From Novosphingobium album (ex Hu et al. 2023) (GTDB lineage Bacteria > Pseudomonadota > Alphaproteobacteria > Sphingomonadales > Sphingomonadaceae), in the NCBI RefSeq assembly GCF_022832385.1, contig NZ_JALHLE010000004.1:62001-126000 (forward strand): a DNA stretch of 64,000 nucleotides, read 5' to 3'. The notes beneath the pieces are model-generated. The model saw nothing but the letters and a program-made list of their open reading frames with translations, did not search any database and was not told the origin of the DNA. Position 1 is the first letter of the stretch, and each line of letters starts with the position of its first letter. Both the position numbers and the translations under genes were made by a program. Of this stretch, positions 1 through 8,274 are shown in pieces.

Positions 1-243
1 GGCCGCCGCTTCGACGGCAAACGGCAGGCGCGCGAGCCTTTCGACCACGAGCGCCGCAGTGACAGGCCCGAGTTCCTCGACCGCCATGACGTCAAGGAAG
101 CCGTTCTCGACCAGCGCCTCGTCCAGTTCCGCCGATTCCAGCGCCAGCGACACGTCGTGCATCGGCAGGGTGCTGAAAGGCTTGGCGAGGCTGTCGATGA
201 AATCGAGGATCTGCGTCTGGTCCTCGTTGAGCGAAAGCTGCAT
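1..243 (-). CDS. acyl-CoA dehydrogenase, small-subunit type, N-terminal fragment
   Basis: The window edge cuts this gene; only the first 81 codons are present. The protein begins MQLSLNEDQTQILDFIDSLA, the usual amphipathic start of the N-terminal alpha-helical domain of acyl-CoA dehydrogenases, and continues with 'VMAVEELGPVTAALVVERLA', which resembles the helix that orders partner and cofactor contacts in this family. Its ATG overlaps the TGA of the upstream dehydrogenase by one base (TGATG), so the two are probably translationally coupled and form a heteromeric enzyme. The active-site part lies outside the window, so catalytic residues cannot be checked. Confidence 0.75.
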   Translation of the reverse strand, partial: MQLSLNEDQTQILDFIDSLAKPFSTLPMHDVSLALESAELDEALVENGFLDVMAVEELGPVTAALVVERLARLPFAVEAAA

Positions 244-1388
244 CAGCGGGGCTCCCTCGGCAGTTCCAGCACTTCGCTGGCGATGATGTTAAGCTGAATC
301 TCGGCCGAACCAGCCGCCACACCGGCGACGATGCCGCGCTGGTGGTGCATCTTGAGATAGGGCGATGCCCCGGCGAGCGCTTCGGGCAGGAACTCGATCA
401 CGAATTCGCAAACCGCGCGCTCGGCCATGACCGTGGCGTAGCGGGCCGAGCTGGACTCAGCGCCGATCGCAAAGCCGTCGACACGGCGCTGGACGACGGC
501 ATAGTTAGCCGTTCCGGCCGCCTCGCACAGCGCCGCACAGCGCGCAGCCTCGATGCGCACGTATTCGCCGTCGAAATCGCCCGCGTCCTTGAGCATCGAA
601 ACCGCCCGGTCGAGCGCCGCGCGGGCCAGCGTGAAGCGGGGGATGCCAAGGCGCTCATTGCGCAGCGAATAGGCGACGATCTCCCACGCCTGCCCTTCTT
701 CGCCGAAGCGGGCGCTTTCCGGCACCGTGACGTCATCGAAGAAGACCTCGTGAATGTCGCCCTCGCCAATCAGCGAGGGGATCTGGCGCACGGTGATGCC
801 CGGCGTGTCCATCGGCACGAGGATGATGGTGATGCCGCGCTTCTTGTCTTCGCTGGTGCGCGTGAGCAGGAAGCAGGTATCGGCGAGACCGGCATAGCTG
901 GTCCAGATCTTCTGGCCATTGATGACGTAGTTGCCGTCCTTCAGCTCGGCACGGGTGCGCAAGCTCGCGAGGTCGGAACCCGCATCAGGTTCGGAAAAGC
1001 CCTGGCACCAAAGCGACTGCCCCTTGGTGATCGGCTCGAGATAGCGCGTCTTCTGTTCGGCCGTGCCGTACTTGTCGAGCGTCGGGCCGATCCAGTTGAC
1101 GTTCATGTACTGGCCGCCGCGCGGCTCGCCCGCGATCCACATTTCCTCGGCGAGGATCTGCTGTTCCCACGGGCCCAGCCCATCCCCGCCCATATCCCTG
1201 GGCCAGTGCGGGAAGAGGATGCCTGCATCGGCCAGCTTCACGCAGAACTCTCGCGCGAACGCCGTCAGCGCCGGGGATGCGGGGCCGTGTTCCGAGAATT
1301 TCTCCCAGCCGTCCGGAAGATTGGCATGCAGGAAGTCCCGGATCTTGTGCCGGAAGGCATCCTGTTCCTCAGTCCATTCGAATTGCAT
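243..1388 (-). CDS. acyl-CoA dehydrogenase (FadE family), large-subunit type
   Basis: A 381-residue flavoprotein predicted to oxidise an acyl-CoA thioester to the 2-enoyl-CoA. Seen: an N-terminal helical domain (about 1-115), a middle beta domain with 'WCQGFSEPDAGSDLASL' (about 130-147), and the C-terminal FAD/ETF contact 'GSAEIQLNIIASEVLELPRE'. Length is normal for the family. It is third in a minus-strand run: KstD-like flavoprotein, SDR, this gene, then a second ACAD overlapping its stop codon. Adjacent unlike ACAD genes are known from steroid side-chain degradation (FadE26/27, FadE28/29 type alpha2-beta2 enzymes); assigning this pair to steroids is inference. The start ATG is preceded by a purine-rich stretch about 10 bases upstream. 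Confidence 0.88.
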   Translation of the reverse strand: MQFEWTEEQDAFRHKIRDFLHANLPDGWEKFSEHGPASPALTAFAREFCVKLADAGILFPHWPRDMGGDGLGPWEQQILAEEMWIAGEPRGGQYMNVNWIGPTLDKYGTAEQKTRYLEPITKGQSLWCQGFSEPDAGSDLASLRTRAELKDGNYVINGQKIWTSYAGLADTCFLLTRTSEDKKRGITIILVPMDTPGITVRQIPSLIGEGDIHEVFFDDVTVPESARFGEEGQAWEIVAYSLRNERLGIPRFTLARAALDRAVSMLKDAGDFDGEYVRIEAARCAALCEAAGTANYAVVQRRVDGFAIGAESSSARYATVMAERAVCEFVIEFLPEALAGASPYLKMHHQRGIVAGVAAGSAEIQLNIIASEVLELPREPR

Positions 1389-1495
1389 CAGCGCAGCGCC
1401 TCCCCACGTCCTCTGACAGGACCGTTAGGCGCAACCACGCATTTGCGACAACACCATGCCGCAGCGCAATCGCCTCAGCGATCCAGAGGTCTGTC

Positions 1496-2269
1496 CTATT
1501 GCCGTACCGCGCCGAGCGCCTCGGGCGCAACGTAGCGCGTGGTCGACATGCCGCCGTCCACCGCAATGGTCTGCCCGTTGACGAAACCCGCCTCGTCAGA
1601 GGCCAAGAACGCCACCATGTTGCCGATGTCCATCGCGGTGCAGTCGCGCTTCATCGGCGTCAGTTCGTGGTTGCCACGGCGGAAGAAGTCGAGCTCCCAG
1701 AACGCGTCGGTCATCTCGGTGCGCACGACGGTGGGCGCAACGTAGTTCGAGCGGATGCCGCGCGGGCCGTATTCGGCCGCCATGGTCTGCATAAGACCGA
1801 TCTGCCCGGCCTTGGCCATCGAATAGGCGCCGCCTGCGACCGTGCCGAAAATGCCCCAGGTCGAGCCGATGAACAGGATCGAGGAGCCCTCGCCCATCAC
1901 GTCCAGCGCCTCGCGGCAAAGGCGAAACGGCGCACGCATGGAAATGCCGATCACTTCGTCCAGCATTTCGTCGGAGGTCTGGTCGACCGGACCGAAGTTG
2001 AACGAACCCGCATTGTTCACAAGGATGTCGAGCCGCCCGAACTTATCGACCGCGCCCTGCACGATGGCCTTGGGCGCATCGTCCGCCGTGGCGTCGGCGG
2101 CGACAAAGTCGAATTCCATGACGCCTGCGAGCGCATCCTTCAGCGCCTGCAGTTTGCCAGCGTTGCGGCCGGTGCCGAGCACCTTGACGCCCTTCGCGCC
2201 CAGCGCCCGCACACAGGCTTCGCCAATACCGCCTGCCGCGCCGGTGACGATCGCTACCTTGCCTTGCAT
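1496..2269 (-). CDS. short-chain dehydrogenase/reductase
   Basis: A 257-residue classical SDR. The NAD(P)-binding motif TGAAGGIG lies at about residues 10-17, the structural motif NNAG at about 80-83, and the catalytic YSMAK at about 145-149, with the preceding catalytic Ser in 'FIGSTWG'. I set the start at the internal ATG that follows AAGGACAG by a few bases; the longer open frame adds nine residues without a ribosome site and does not look like SDR sequence. It lies between a KstD-like gene and an ACAD pair on the same strand and probably oxidises a hydroxyl group (for instance a hydroxyacyl-CoA or hydroxysteroid) in the same pathway. Substrate unknown. Confidence 0.87.
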   Translation of the reverse strand: MQGKVAIVTGAAGGIGEACVRALGAKGVKVLGTGRNAGKLQALKDALAGVMEFDFVAADATADDAPKAIVQGAVDKFGRLDILVNNAGSFNFGPVDQTSDEMLDEVIGISMRAPFRLCREALDVMGEGSSILFIGSTWGIFGTVAGGAYSMAKAGQIGLMQTMAAEYGPRGIRSNYVAPTVVRTEMTDAFWELDFFRRGNHELTPMKRDCTAMDIGNMVAFLASDEAGFVNGQTIAVDGGMSTTRYVAPEALGAVRQ

Positions 2270-2291
2270 TCTGTCCTTACTCCGTTTCCAT

Positions 2292-2320
2292 ATCATCCCC
2301 GCGAAGGCAGGGGCGACGGA
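2292..2320. repeat. short dispersed-repeat-like hairpin ('CATCCCCGCGAAGGCAGGGG')
   Basis: A short GC-rich hairpin (CCCC...GGGG) in the 67-base gap between the SDR start and the upstream flavoprotein stop. The core 'CCCCGCGAAGGC' is the type of dispersed intergenic repeat common in sphingomonad genomes. Only one copy is seen in this window, so calling it a repeat rests on general knowledge. It could attenuate transcription inside the operon. Confidence 0.45.
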
Positions 2321-2336
2321 TCATTTCTGCCTGCGA

Positions 2337-4058
2337 TCAGGCGCCCGCCCGCTGGTTGGCGGAGCGCTCGGCAATGTCGTTGGCGGCGACGTAGCCAAAA
2401 GTCATGGCCGGACCGATCGTCGCGCCCGCGCCCGGATAAGTATCGCCGAACGGCGTCCCCGAGTTGTTGCCCGCCGCATAGAGCCCGGCGATCGGATTGC
2501 CCTGCTGATCGAGCACGCGTGCGCGCTCGTCGCAGCGCAGCCCGCCCTTGGTGCCCAGATCGCCGTTATTGATCGGCACAGCATAGTAAGGCGCGGTGTC
2601 GATCGGACCGATGTTGGGGTTCGGCGTCGAGGTGGGATCACCGAACATCTGGTCATAGGGATTCATACCGCGGCCGAACTCGGGATCGATCCCGGTCTTG
2701 GCGTATTCGTTCATGTTGGCGACAACCTTCTGCACCTGATCGGCCGGTAGGCTGACCTTGCGGCACAGTTCCTCGATGGTGTCGGCGCGGAAGACATAGT
2801 GATCCCACCAGTCTGCGGGCACCTTGTGCTCAGGCGTATGGACCGTCGGCATCAGGCCGCCCGCGCTGAATTTCTTGCGAAACTTCGAATCGAAGATCAG
2901 CCAGCAAGGCATGTTTGCCCCTGTCGCGAGATGATCGCGCACCATGGCCTGCCCGAACTGGTCGTAACCGCAAGCCTCATCAACGAAGCGTACGCCGTTG
3001 CGGTTGACCACAACGCTCCACGGACGACCGACGTCGAAGGCGGCCTGGTGAATTTCGTGGAAGTTGGACGCGCTGGGCATCGGCAGGGTCATCGTCGGAA
3101 TCCACCAGCCCTGCTCGGTATGCTCGGTCGATGCGCCGATCTTCTCGGCCTCGATCAGCGCTTCGCCCCGGTTGCCGTCCTCGGGCGTGGATGAATGGCG
3201 CGTCAGGCCCGGGATCGGATAGAACCGGTCGCGCAATTCCTGATTCCACTCGAAACCGCCCGCTGCCAGGACGACTCCATAGCGTGCGCCAATCTCGTAT
3301 TTGCGGCCGAACTTGGAAACCTCAACGCCGGTAACCTGCCCGCCTTCGTCCACCAGCAGGCGCTCCAGCTTGGTCTCCAGCCGCAACTCGCCGCCACGCT
3401 TGAAGACCTGCTCATAGGTCGCACCCATGAGCGCGGCACCCTGTGTGAAGCGGCGGTCACGGTGCGATACCTTGCGGGTGCTACGGTCGAGCCAGTAGCG
3501 GCCGATGATCTTGGCCGCCGTGCCGCGCCAGCCCTTGGACTGCATCATCAGCGTGAATGTCTCGGTGAGATCCATCGCATAGCGGCCGAACAGCTTGAAG
3601 CGGTTGTACTGCTCGCGCATCAGCGCGTAGCGGTCATCGCCCAGATGGCGGCCATCGAACGTTGGCACCACGATCGAGCGGTCCGCCCTCGCGCCCGCCC
3701 GGTCCGGAAAATAGTCCGGCCACGCCGCCGCCATCACCTGAACGCCCGTAGACTCCAGGAACTTCAGCATCTTGGGGGCTTCATCTACGAAGGTTTCTAG
3801 GCGCTCGCGATTCACCGGAACGCCGATCGTCGCATCGAGATATGCCAGCGCGGATTCGCGGCTGTCGCCCTTGTCGCCATCGAGCTGGTGGTTGGGAATC
3901 CACATGACGCCGCCTGACGTGGCCGAGGTGCCACCGAACTTCTGCGCCTTCTCTATGATCAGGACCTTGAGACCCTGATCGGCGGCCCGCAGTGCCGCCA
4001 TGGCACCTGCCGAACCTGATCCGACCACAACCACATCGAAGCTTTCGCCAGCCGTCAC
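2337..4058 (-). CDS. FAD-dependent oxidoreductase, 3-ketosteroid delta-1-dehydrogenase-like
   Basis: About 573 residues. The FAD Rossmann motif VVVVGSGSAGAMAALRA is at the N-terminus, followed by 'GGTSATSGGVMWIPN', a signature of the KstD/fumarate-reductase flavoprotein group. Near the C-terminus 'PYYAVPINNGDLGTKGGLR' carries the conserved Tyr and Gly-rich motif of 3-ketosteroid dehydrogenases, then the second FAD contact 'YPGAGATIGPAMTFGYVA'. Family role: removal of two hydrogens from a ring ketone. I chose a GTG start because AAGGGGAGAG precedes it; an upstream ATG at 4103 would add 15 residues without a clear ribosome site. First gene of a minus-strand run with SDR and ACADs. Ketosteroid activity itself is inference. 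Confidence 0.82.
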   Translation of the reverse strand: MTAGESFDVVVVGSGSAGAMAALRAADQGLKVLIIEKAQKFGGTSATSGGVMWIPNHQLDGDKGDSRESALAYLDATIGVPVNRERLETFVDEAPKMLKFLESTGVQVMAAAWPDYFPDRAGARADRSIVVPTFDGRHLGDDRYALMREQYNRFKLFGRYAMDLTETFTLMMQSKGWRGTAAKIIGRYWLDRSTRKVSHRDRRFTQGAALMGATYEQVFKRGGELRLETKLERLLVDEGGQVTGVEVSKFGRKYEIGARYGVVLAAGGFEWNQELRDRFYPIPGLTRHSSTPEDGNRGEALIEAEKIGASTEHTEQGWWIPTMTLPMPSASNFHEIHQAAFDVGRPWSVVVNRNGVRFVDEACGYDQFGQAMVRDHLATGANMPCWLIFDSKFRKKFSAGGLMPTVHTPEHKVPADWWDHYVFRADTIEELCRKVSLPADQVQKVVANMNEYAKTGIDPEFGRGMNPYDQMFGDPTSTPNPNIGPIDTAPYYAVPINNGDLGTKGGLRCDERARVLDQQGNPIAGLYAAGNNSGTPFGDTYPGAGATIGPAMTFGYVAANDIAERSANQRAGA

Positions 4059-4282
4059 TGCACTCTCCCCTTGGCCATGTGTTTGCGCAAATCCCGAGGC
4101 CATCGGTGTGCCTTATCGCGTCCACGGCTTGCCCTAGAAATGACCGCCGGGGTACTGCAAATTGCTTGGTCCTGCTCTGGCGCAGCCGCTGGCCTTGCGC
4201 CATGATGGCGCGCGCCGCAGGGCAGGATGTGTAACACCGCCTCCCGGCGGAATGAAATATTGCGGAAAGTCGAACAACGAAG

Positions 4283-4597
4283 ATGAGTGAAAAGGTATTC
4301 GTCGCCGCGGCGAAAGTGGACGAGATCCCCGCAGGCGGCAAGAAAGTGGTCGAGATCAACGGCGTAAGCGTAGTGGTGGTCAACACCAAGGACAGGATCT
4401 TTGCCGTGCGCAACTTGTGCAGCCATGCCCACGAGACACTGGAATGCGGCCGCGTGCGCGCGGGCTGGATCTCGTGCCCCGTCCATGGCGCCCGCTTCGA
4501 TCTCGAAACCGGCAACCCGATGAATCCGCCCGCGACGATGCCGATCGAAACTTACGAAGTGCGGATCGAAGGCGACACGATCGAAGTCGCGGTCTGA
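4283..4597 (+). CDS. Rieske-type [2Fe-2S] ferredoxin
   Basis: A 104-residue stand-alone Rieske protein. The cluster ligands are visible as 'NLCSHAHE' (Cys-x-His, about 46-53) and 'SCPVHGARFD' (Cys-x-x-His, about 66-75), with the usual spacing. Length matches the ferredoxin components of three-component ring-hydroxylating oxygenases and some P450 systems. No oxygenase, P450 or ferredoxin reductase gene lies nearby, so its partner is unknown. It is divergent from the KstD-like gene and 75 bases ahead of an ACAD pair on the same strand, so it may be co-transcribed with them. The ribosome site is weak (purine-rich 'GAACAACGAAG'). Confidence 0.9.
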   Translation: MSEKVFVAAAKVDEIPAGGKKVVEINGVSVVVVNTKDRIFAVRNLCSHAHETLECGRVRAGWISCPVHGARFDLETGNPMNPPATMPIETYEVRIEGDTIEVAV

Positions 4598-4672
4598 CAT
4601 CCCGTGCGGTGATATCGCACACGCGGTGCCCGCAATCTGGACGCTAACAGAGCCGCTGTGCATGGAGAGGGC

Positions 4673-5866
4673 ATGACGGACAATGCAGATCTCGAAGCGC
4701 TGCGCAGCGAAGTGCGCGGCTTTCTCGACGCCGAAAAACCGGCCGGCTGGCGCGATGCCAGCCGCACCCAGGAAGACTTCGTCCAGACCCAGCGCGGCTG
4801 GTTCGCCAAGCTGGTGAAGGCGGGCTATGCAATCCCGCACTGGCCCGCCGAATTCCCCGGCGGCGGACGTTCGCTGGCCGAGCAGAAAGTGATCTACGAG
4901 GAAATCGCCAAGGCCGATTGCCCGCGCCTGCTGCTCTCGTTCGTCTCCACCTACCACGCGTTCGCCACGTTGCACGAATGCGCCAGCGAGGAGCAGAAGG
5001 CCAAGTACATGCCCCGCATCCTCGAAGGCGAAACCTGGTGCCAGGGCTTCTCCGAACCCGGCGCTGGCTCCGACCTTGCCGCGCTGAAGTGCAAGGCGGT
5101 GCGCGAGGTCCGCGACGGACAGGAAGTCTACGTCGTCAACGGCCAGAAGGTCTGGTCGACGATGGCCCAGTTCGCCGACATGTGCCTGCTGTTGGTGCGC
5201 ACCTCGTCAGAGGGCGTAAAGCAGGCGGGCATCACCTACCTGCTGATGGACATGAAGACGCCCGGCGTCTCGGTCAGCCCGATCCACCAGATCCAGGGCG
5301 ACGAGGAATTCGCCGAGATCTTCCTCGACAACGTGGTGATCCCGGTCGAACAGCGCGTGGGCGAGGAAGGCAAGGGCTGGGCTGTGGCGCAGGCGACGCT
5401 CGCCTCCGAACGCGGGCTCACCCTGATGGAGCTGGGCTATCGCATGCGCGGCGCGCTCTCCCGCGTTGCCGCGCTGATCAGGGAACATGGCCGCGAGCAG
5501 GATCGCGGCGTTCTGCGCGATTTCGGCGCGCTGGTCAGCGAGGTCGATGCCGTCTGCGCCATCGCCGACCAGTTCCTTGACAACCGCATCAAGGGCATCG
5601 AGCGCATCGGCGACGCCTCGATCGTCAAGAACAGCTACAGCCGCGCGCTGCGTGCCTATGCCAAGCTGGGCGTGCGCCTTGGCGGGATGGACGAACAATA
5701 CGTCAAGCCGATCACTTTCGGCGATCTAAATACCGGCAACTGGATGGCCGACTTCATGAACTCCTACGCCTGGACCATCGCCGGCGGCAGCGAGGAAGTG
5801 CAGCGCAACATCATCGCCGAGCGCATGCTCGAAATGCCGCGCGAACCCAAGCACTGGACGCTTTGA
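4673..5866 (+). CDS. acyl-CoA dehydrogenase (FadE family), large-subunit type
   Basis: About 397 residues with the full ACAD fold. 'WCQGFSEPGAGSDLAALKCK' (about 120-140) and the C-terminal 'AGGSEEVQRNIIAERMLEMP' (FAD/ETF contact region) are clear. The start follows GGAGAGGGC directly upstream; a GTG five codons earlier is less likely. The next ACAD gene begins two bases after this stop (TGACATG), so both are made from one message and are likely to form a heteromer. Predicted reaction: alpha,beta-desaturation of an acyl-CoA, probably a bulky one given the paired architecture; this last point is inference. Confidence 0.88.
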   Translation: MTDNADLEALRSEVRGFLDAEKPAGWRDASRTQEDFVQTQRGWFAKLVKAGYAIPHWPAEFPGGGRSLAEQKVIYEEIAKADCPRLLLSFVSTYHAFATLHECASEEQKAKYMPRILEGETWCQGFSEPGAGSDLAALKCKAVREVRDGQEVYVVNGQKVWSTMAQFADMCLLLVRTSSEGVKQAGITYLLMDMKTPGVSVSPIHQIQGDEEFAEIFLDNVVIPVEQRVGEEGKGWAVAQATLASERGLTLMELGYRMRGALSRVAALIREHGREQDRGVLRDFGALVSEVDAVCAIADQFLDNRIKGIERIGDASIVKNSYSRALRAYAKLGVRLGGMDEQYVKPITFGDLNTGNWMADFMNSYAWTIAGGSEEVQRNIIAERMLEMPREPKHWTL

Positions 5867-5867
5867 C

Positions 5868-6884
5868 ATGATCGAGCTGAACGAACTCACCGACGCCGCG
5901 CAGAAGGCCTTCCCGGCAGACAAGCTCTCGCCCGCGCGCGATGCGAGCTGGGAACTCACCGCCGAAATGGGCTGGCTGATGGTCCGCCTCCCTGAGGACG
6001 ACGGCGGACTTGGTCTCGACCGCGAAGCCTCCACCGCGATCCACTACGAAATGGGCCGTGTGCTCTCGAGCGCCCCCTTGATCCCCGCTCAGCTCGGCCT
6101 GCAGGCGGTCGTGGAAAGCAAGACGCTGGCCGATCGCGCCGACTGGCTCGAACGCCTTTCGGCAGGAGAATATGCCCCGCTGCACATGCTGCCCGCGAAA
6201 GTGGAGGTTGCAGCCAACGGTACCGTTTCGGGCACTGTCGGCGGCGTGTTCGATGGCGACATGGCGGTGGCCGTGGTGGCCATGCTGCCCACCGGCTACA
6301 CCCTGATCCCCACCGATGCGCAGGGTGTGGAATTGACCGAGCGCCAGATCTGGGACCCGAGCCGCCGCATCTTCGATCTCGTTCTGACGGGCTACGCACC
6401 CGATCCGGCGCTCATGCTGAGCGATGTCGAGGGCGCCGCCGCCATGCACGACGTGCTCGGCCCCGAAGCGCACCTTGCCCTCGCCGCCGATTGCCTTGGC
6501 GGCGCAACGGCCGCGCTGGCCATGACGGTCGAGTATCTGGGCATGCGCAAGCAGTTCGACCGCCCGATCGCGATGTTCCAGGCGTTGAAACACCGCGTGG
6601 CCGACATGAAGACCCGCATCGTCGCTACCGAGGCGCTGTTGTGGAGCCGCGCGCGCGATCCAGAGGCAGCGCGCCTGCAGATCGCCGGACTCAAGGCGCT
6701 GGCCACCGACGTCTACCAGTTCGTCACCGAAGAAATGATCCAGCTCCACGGCGGCATCGGCCTCACCGAAGAGCACCAGTGCCACCTGTTCATGAAGCGC
6801 GCGATGCTGAACCTGCAGTTGTGCGGTTCGCTTGACTGGCTGAACGAGCGCGTCGGTCAGGATGCACTGGCGGAGATGGCCTGA
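5868..6884 (+). CDS. acyl-CoA dehydrogenase, small-subunit type
   Basis: A 338-residue ACAD-like protein, clearly shorter than its partner. It keeps the C-terminal helical domain ('YLGMRKQFDRPIAMFQALKH', about 222-241; 'LHGGIGLTEEHQCHLFMKRA', about 301-320) while the middle beta domain is poorly conserved. In alpha2-beta2 ACADs the smaller subunit often contributes one half of each active site. The strict conservation of 'GGIGLTEEH' shows that the acyl-CoA-binding half is retained. It starts one base after the preceding stop and ends 34 bases before the convergent SDR gene. Substrate unknown. Confidence 0.85.
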   Translation: MIELNELTDAAQKAFPADKLSPARDASWELTAEMGWLMVRLPEDDGGLGLDREASTAIHYEMGRVLSSAPLIPAQLGLQAVVESKTLADRADWLERLSAGEYAPLHMLPAKVEVAANGTVSGTVGGVFDGDMAVAVVAMLPTGYTLIPTDAQGVELTERQIWDPSRRIFDLVLTGYAPDPALMLSDVEGAAAMHDVLGPEAHLALAADCLGGATAALAMTVEYLGMRKQFDRPIAMFQALKHRVADMKTRIVATEALLWSRARDPEAARLQIAGLKALATDVYQFVTEEMIQLHGGIGLTEEHQCHLFMKRAMLNLQLCGSLDWLNERVGQDALAEMA

Positions 6885-6918
6885 CAGCAGGCCCGCACCG
6901 CCAGCCCCGTCCTCAGGA

Positions 6919-7686
6919 TTACCGGCTCTCGCGCGCCTGCCGGGCAAAATCGTTTATGGTCTTGAACGCCTGATCGAACCGGCCTTCCCGCTCGGCGAAG
7001 CGGAGCATACCGACGCGTTCGACGAGGATTTCAGGGGCAGCCGGCGCAGCCTTGAACAGTCCCATCACCTCGTCGGCGAAGTCCTCCAGCGGCTGATAGC
7101 CCGGACGCGTCTCCTGCCCCGGCGTCAGGCCGGTCTGCACTGCAGGCGGGGCCAGTTCGATCACCTCAACCTTGCCCGCCAGCGCGTCGCGCAGTGAGAC
7201 TGTGTAAGAATGTATCGCCGCCTTTGTGGCCGAATAAGTAGGTGCGGCCACCAGCGGAACAAACGCGAGACCGGACGTGACATTGATCACCGCGGCATCG
7301 GCCTGTCCCGCCAGATGATCGATCAGCGCGTTGATCAGGCGAATGGGCCCCAGAAGGTTGGTCTCGATCGTCGCTTCGGCATCAGCGAGATCACGCGCGG
7401 AATCGAGCGTCTCGAAGCGCATGATCCCGGCGTTGTTGATGAGCACGTTGAGGCCGGGAAAATCCCCGACGAGCCGCGCTGCGGCATCCGCCAGCGCGGC
7501 GGCGTCGTTCACGTCGAGTTCGGCGGCATACATGTTCTCCCGGCCCGCGATGGCGCGTTCCAGCGCCTCACGCCGCCGCCCGGCCACAATCACCGTATTG
7601 CCGAGATCATGAAGCCGGTGCGCGAGCGCTTCACCGATTCCGCTCCCGCCGCCGGTCATCAGGATAGTGTTTCCGGAGAGTTTCAT
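6919..7686 (-). CDS. short-chain dehydrogenase (DltE-like)
   Basis: A 255-residue SDR starting MKLSGNTILMTGGGSGIGEA; TGGGSGIG is the cofactor motif, NNAG lies near residue 85, and the catalytic pair is in 'PTYSATKAA' (about 155-163). A strong ribosome site (GGAAGGAG) lies upstream of the ATG at 7686; the much longer open frame reading into the divergent regulator is spurious. The protein resembles the DltE/YdfG subgroup of cytosolic oxidoreductases of unknown substrate. Its promoter region is shared with an HxlR regulator only about 100 bases away, which makes it the likely target of that regulator. Confidence 0.87.
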   Translation of the reverse strand: MKLSGNTILMTGGGSGIGEALAHRLHDLGNTVIVAGRRREALERAIAGRENMYAAELDVNDAAALADAAARLVGDFPGLNVLINNAGIMRFETLDSARDLADAEATIETNLLGPIRLINALIDHLAGQADAAVINVTSGLAFVPLVAAPTYSATKAAIHSYTVSLRDALAGKVEVIELAPPAVQTGLTPGQETRPGYQPLEDFADEVMGLFKAAPAAPEILVERVGMLRFAEREGRFDQAFKTINDFARQARESR

Positions 7687-7762
7687 GGGGGGGCTCCTTC
7701 CTTGTTGTGCCACCCGATGTATCCCCTTACGTTCCCGGCGAAAGAAGGCACCCAAAAGAATT

Positions 7763-7784
7763 ATACTTACCTGAAGGAGAGTAT
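7763..7784. promoter_or_regulatory. candidate HxlR operator (ATACT-N12-AGTAT)
   Basis: An inverted repeat ATACT and AGTAT with a 12-base spacer overlaps the ribosome site (AAGGAGAG) of the HxlR gene in the divergent SDR-hxlR interval. HxlR-family regulators bind short inverted repeats of this general kind (for example TACT-type half sites). Binding here is inference from position and symmetry. Confidence 0.35.
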
Positions 7785-7789
7785 TGGGC

Positions 7790-8200
7790 ATGTCCGTGAC
7801 TCCCGCTCCCGAAACAACGGACCAAACGCACCGCGATAGTGCGTGTGCAGCCGCTGATCCGCGCATCGACGCCCTCGTGACCGAACTGATCGGACGAGTC
7901 GCGGACAAGTGGACCATGGTCCTGCTCGAACTTCTCGAAGAGCGTGGGGAGATGCGCTTCACCCAGATCGCGCGTGCAGTGCCCGGCATCAGCCAGAAAA
8001 TGCTGACGCAGACGCTTCGGCGCATGGAGCGCGACGGGATGGTCTGCCGCACCGTTCACGCCGTCGTGCCGCCCCGCGTCGATTACCGGCTCACCAGCCT
8101 CGGCGAAAGCCTGGGGGAGGCGTTCTGCGGCGTGTGGCTTTGGGCGGAGCAGCATCTCGCGCGCGTCGAACAGGCGCGCCGCGAATTCGATGAGCGATAG
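7790..8200 (+). CDS. HxlR-family winged-helix transcriptional regulator
   Basis: About 136 residues. 'LIGRVADKWTMVLLELLEE' (about 35-53) is the family's opening helix-turn-helix segment with the diagnostic 'KWT', followed by 'MRFTQIARAVPGISQKMLTQ' (recognition helix region) and the wing 'VPPRVDYRLTSLGESL'. HxlR regulators respond to redox or electrophile stress or small ligands, often through Cys residues; this protein has Cys near residues 19, 90 and 112. The ATG is placed nine bases after AAGGAGA. It is divergent from a DltE-like SDR, the expected regulated gene. Confidence 0.9.
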   Translation: MSVTPAPETTDQTHRDSACAAADPRIDALVTELIGRVADKWTMVLLELLEERGEMRFTQIARAVPGISQKMLTQTLRRMERDGMVCRTVHAVVPPRVDYRLTSLGESLGEAFCGVWLWAEQHLARVEQARREFDER

Positions 8201-8202
8201 CT

Positions 8203-8244
8203 TCAAAAAGCAAAGCCCCTTCCCCCGCGGACTGGAGAAGGGGC
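8203..8244 (-). terminator. Rho-independent terminator (serves the E1 operon)
   Basis: GCCCCTTC (8215-8222) pairs with GAAGGGGC (8237-8244). Read on the minus strand the stem is followed by a T-rich run (TTTGCTTTTTG), so it ends the ligase-E1alpha-E1beta transcript; it may also stop the convergent hxlR transcript. Confidence 0.7.
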
Positions 8245-8274
8245 CTGCAATTCAACAGCCGTGAAGCGTCAGCC

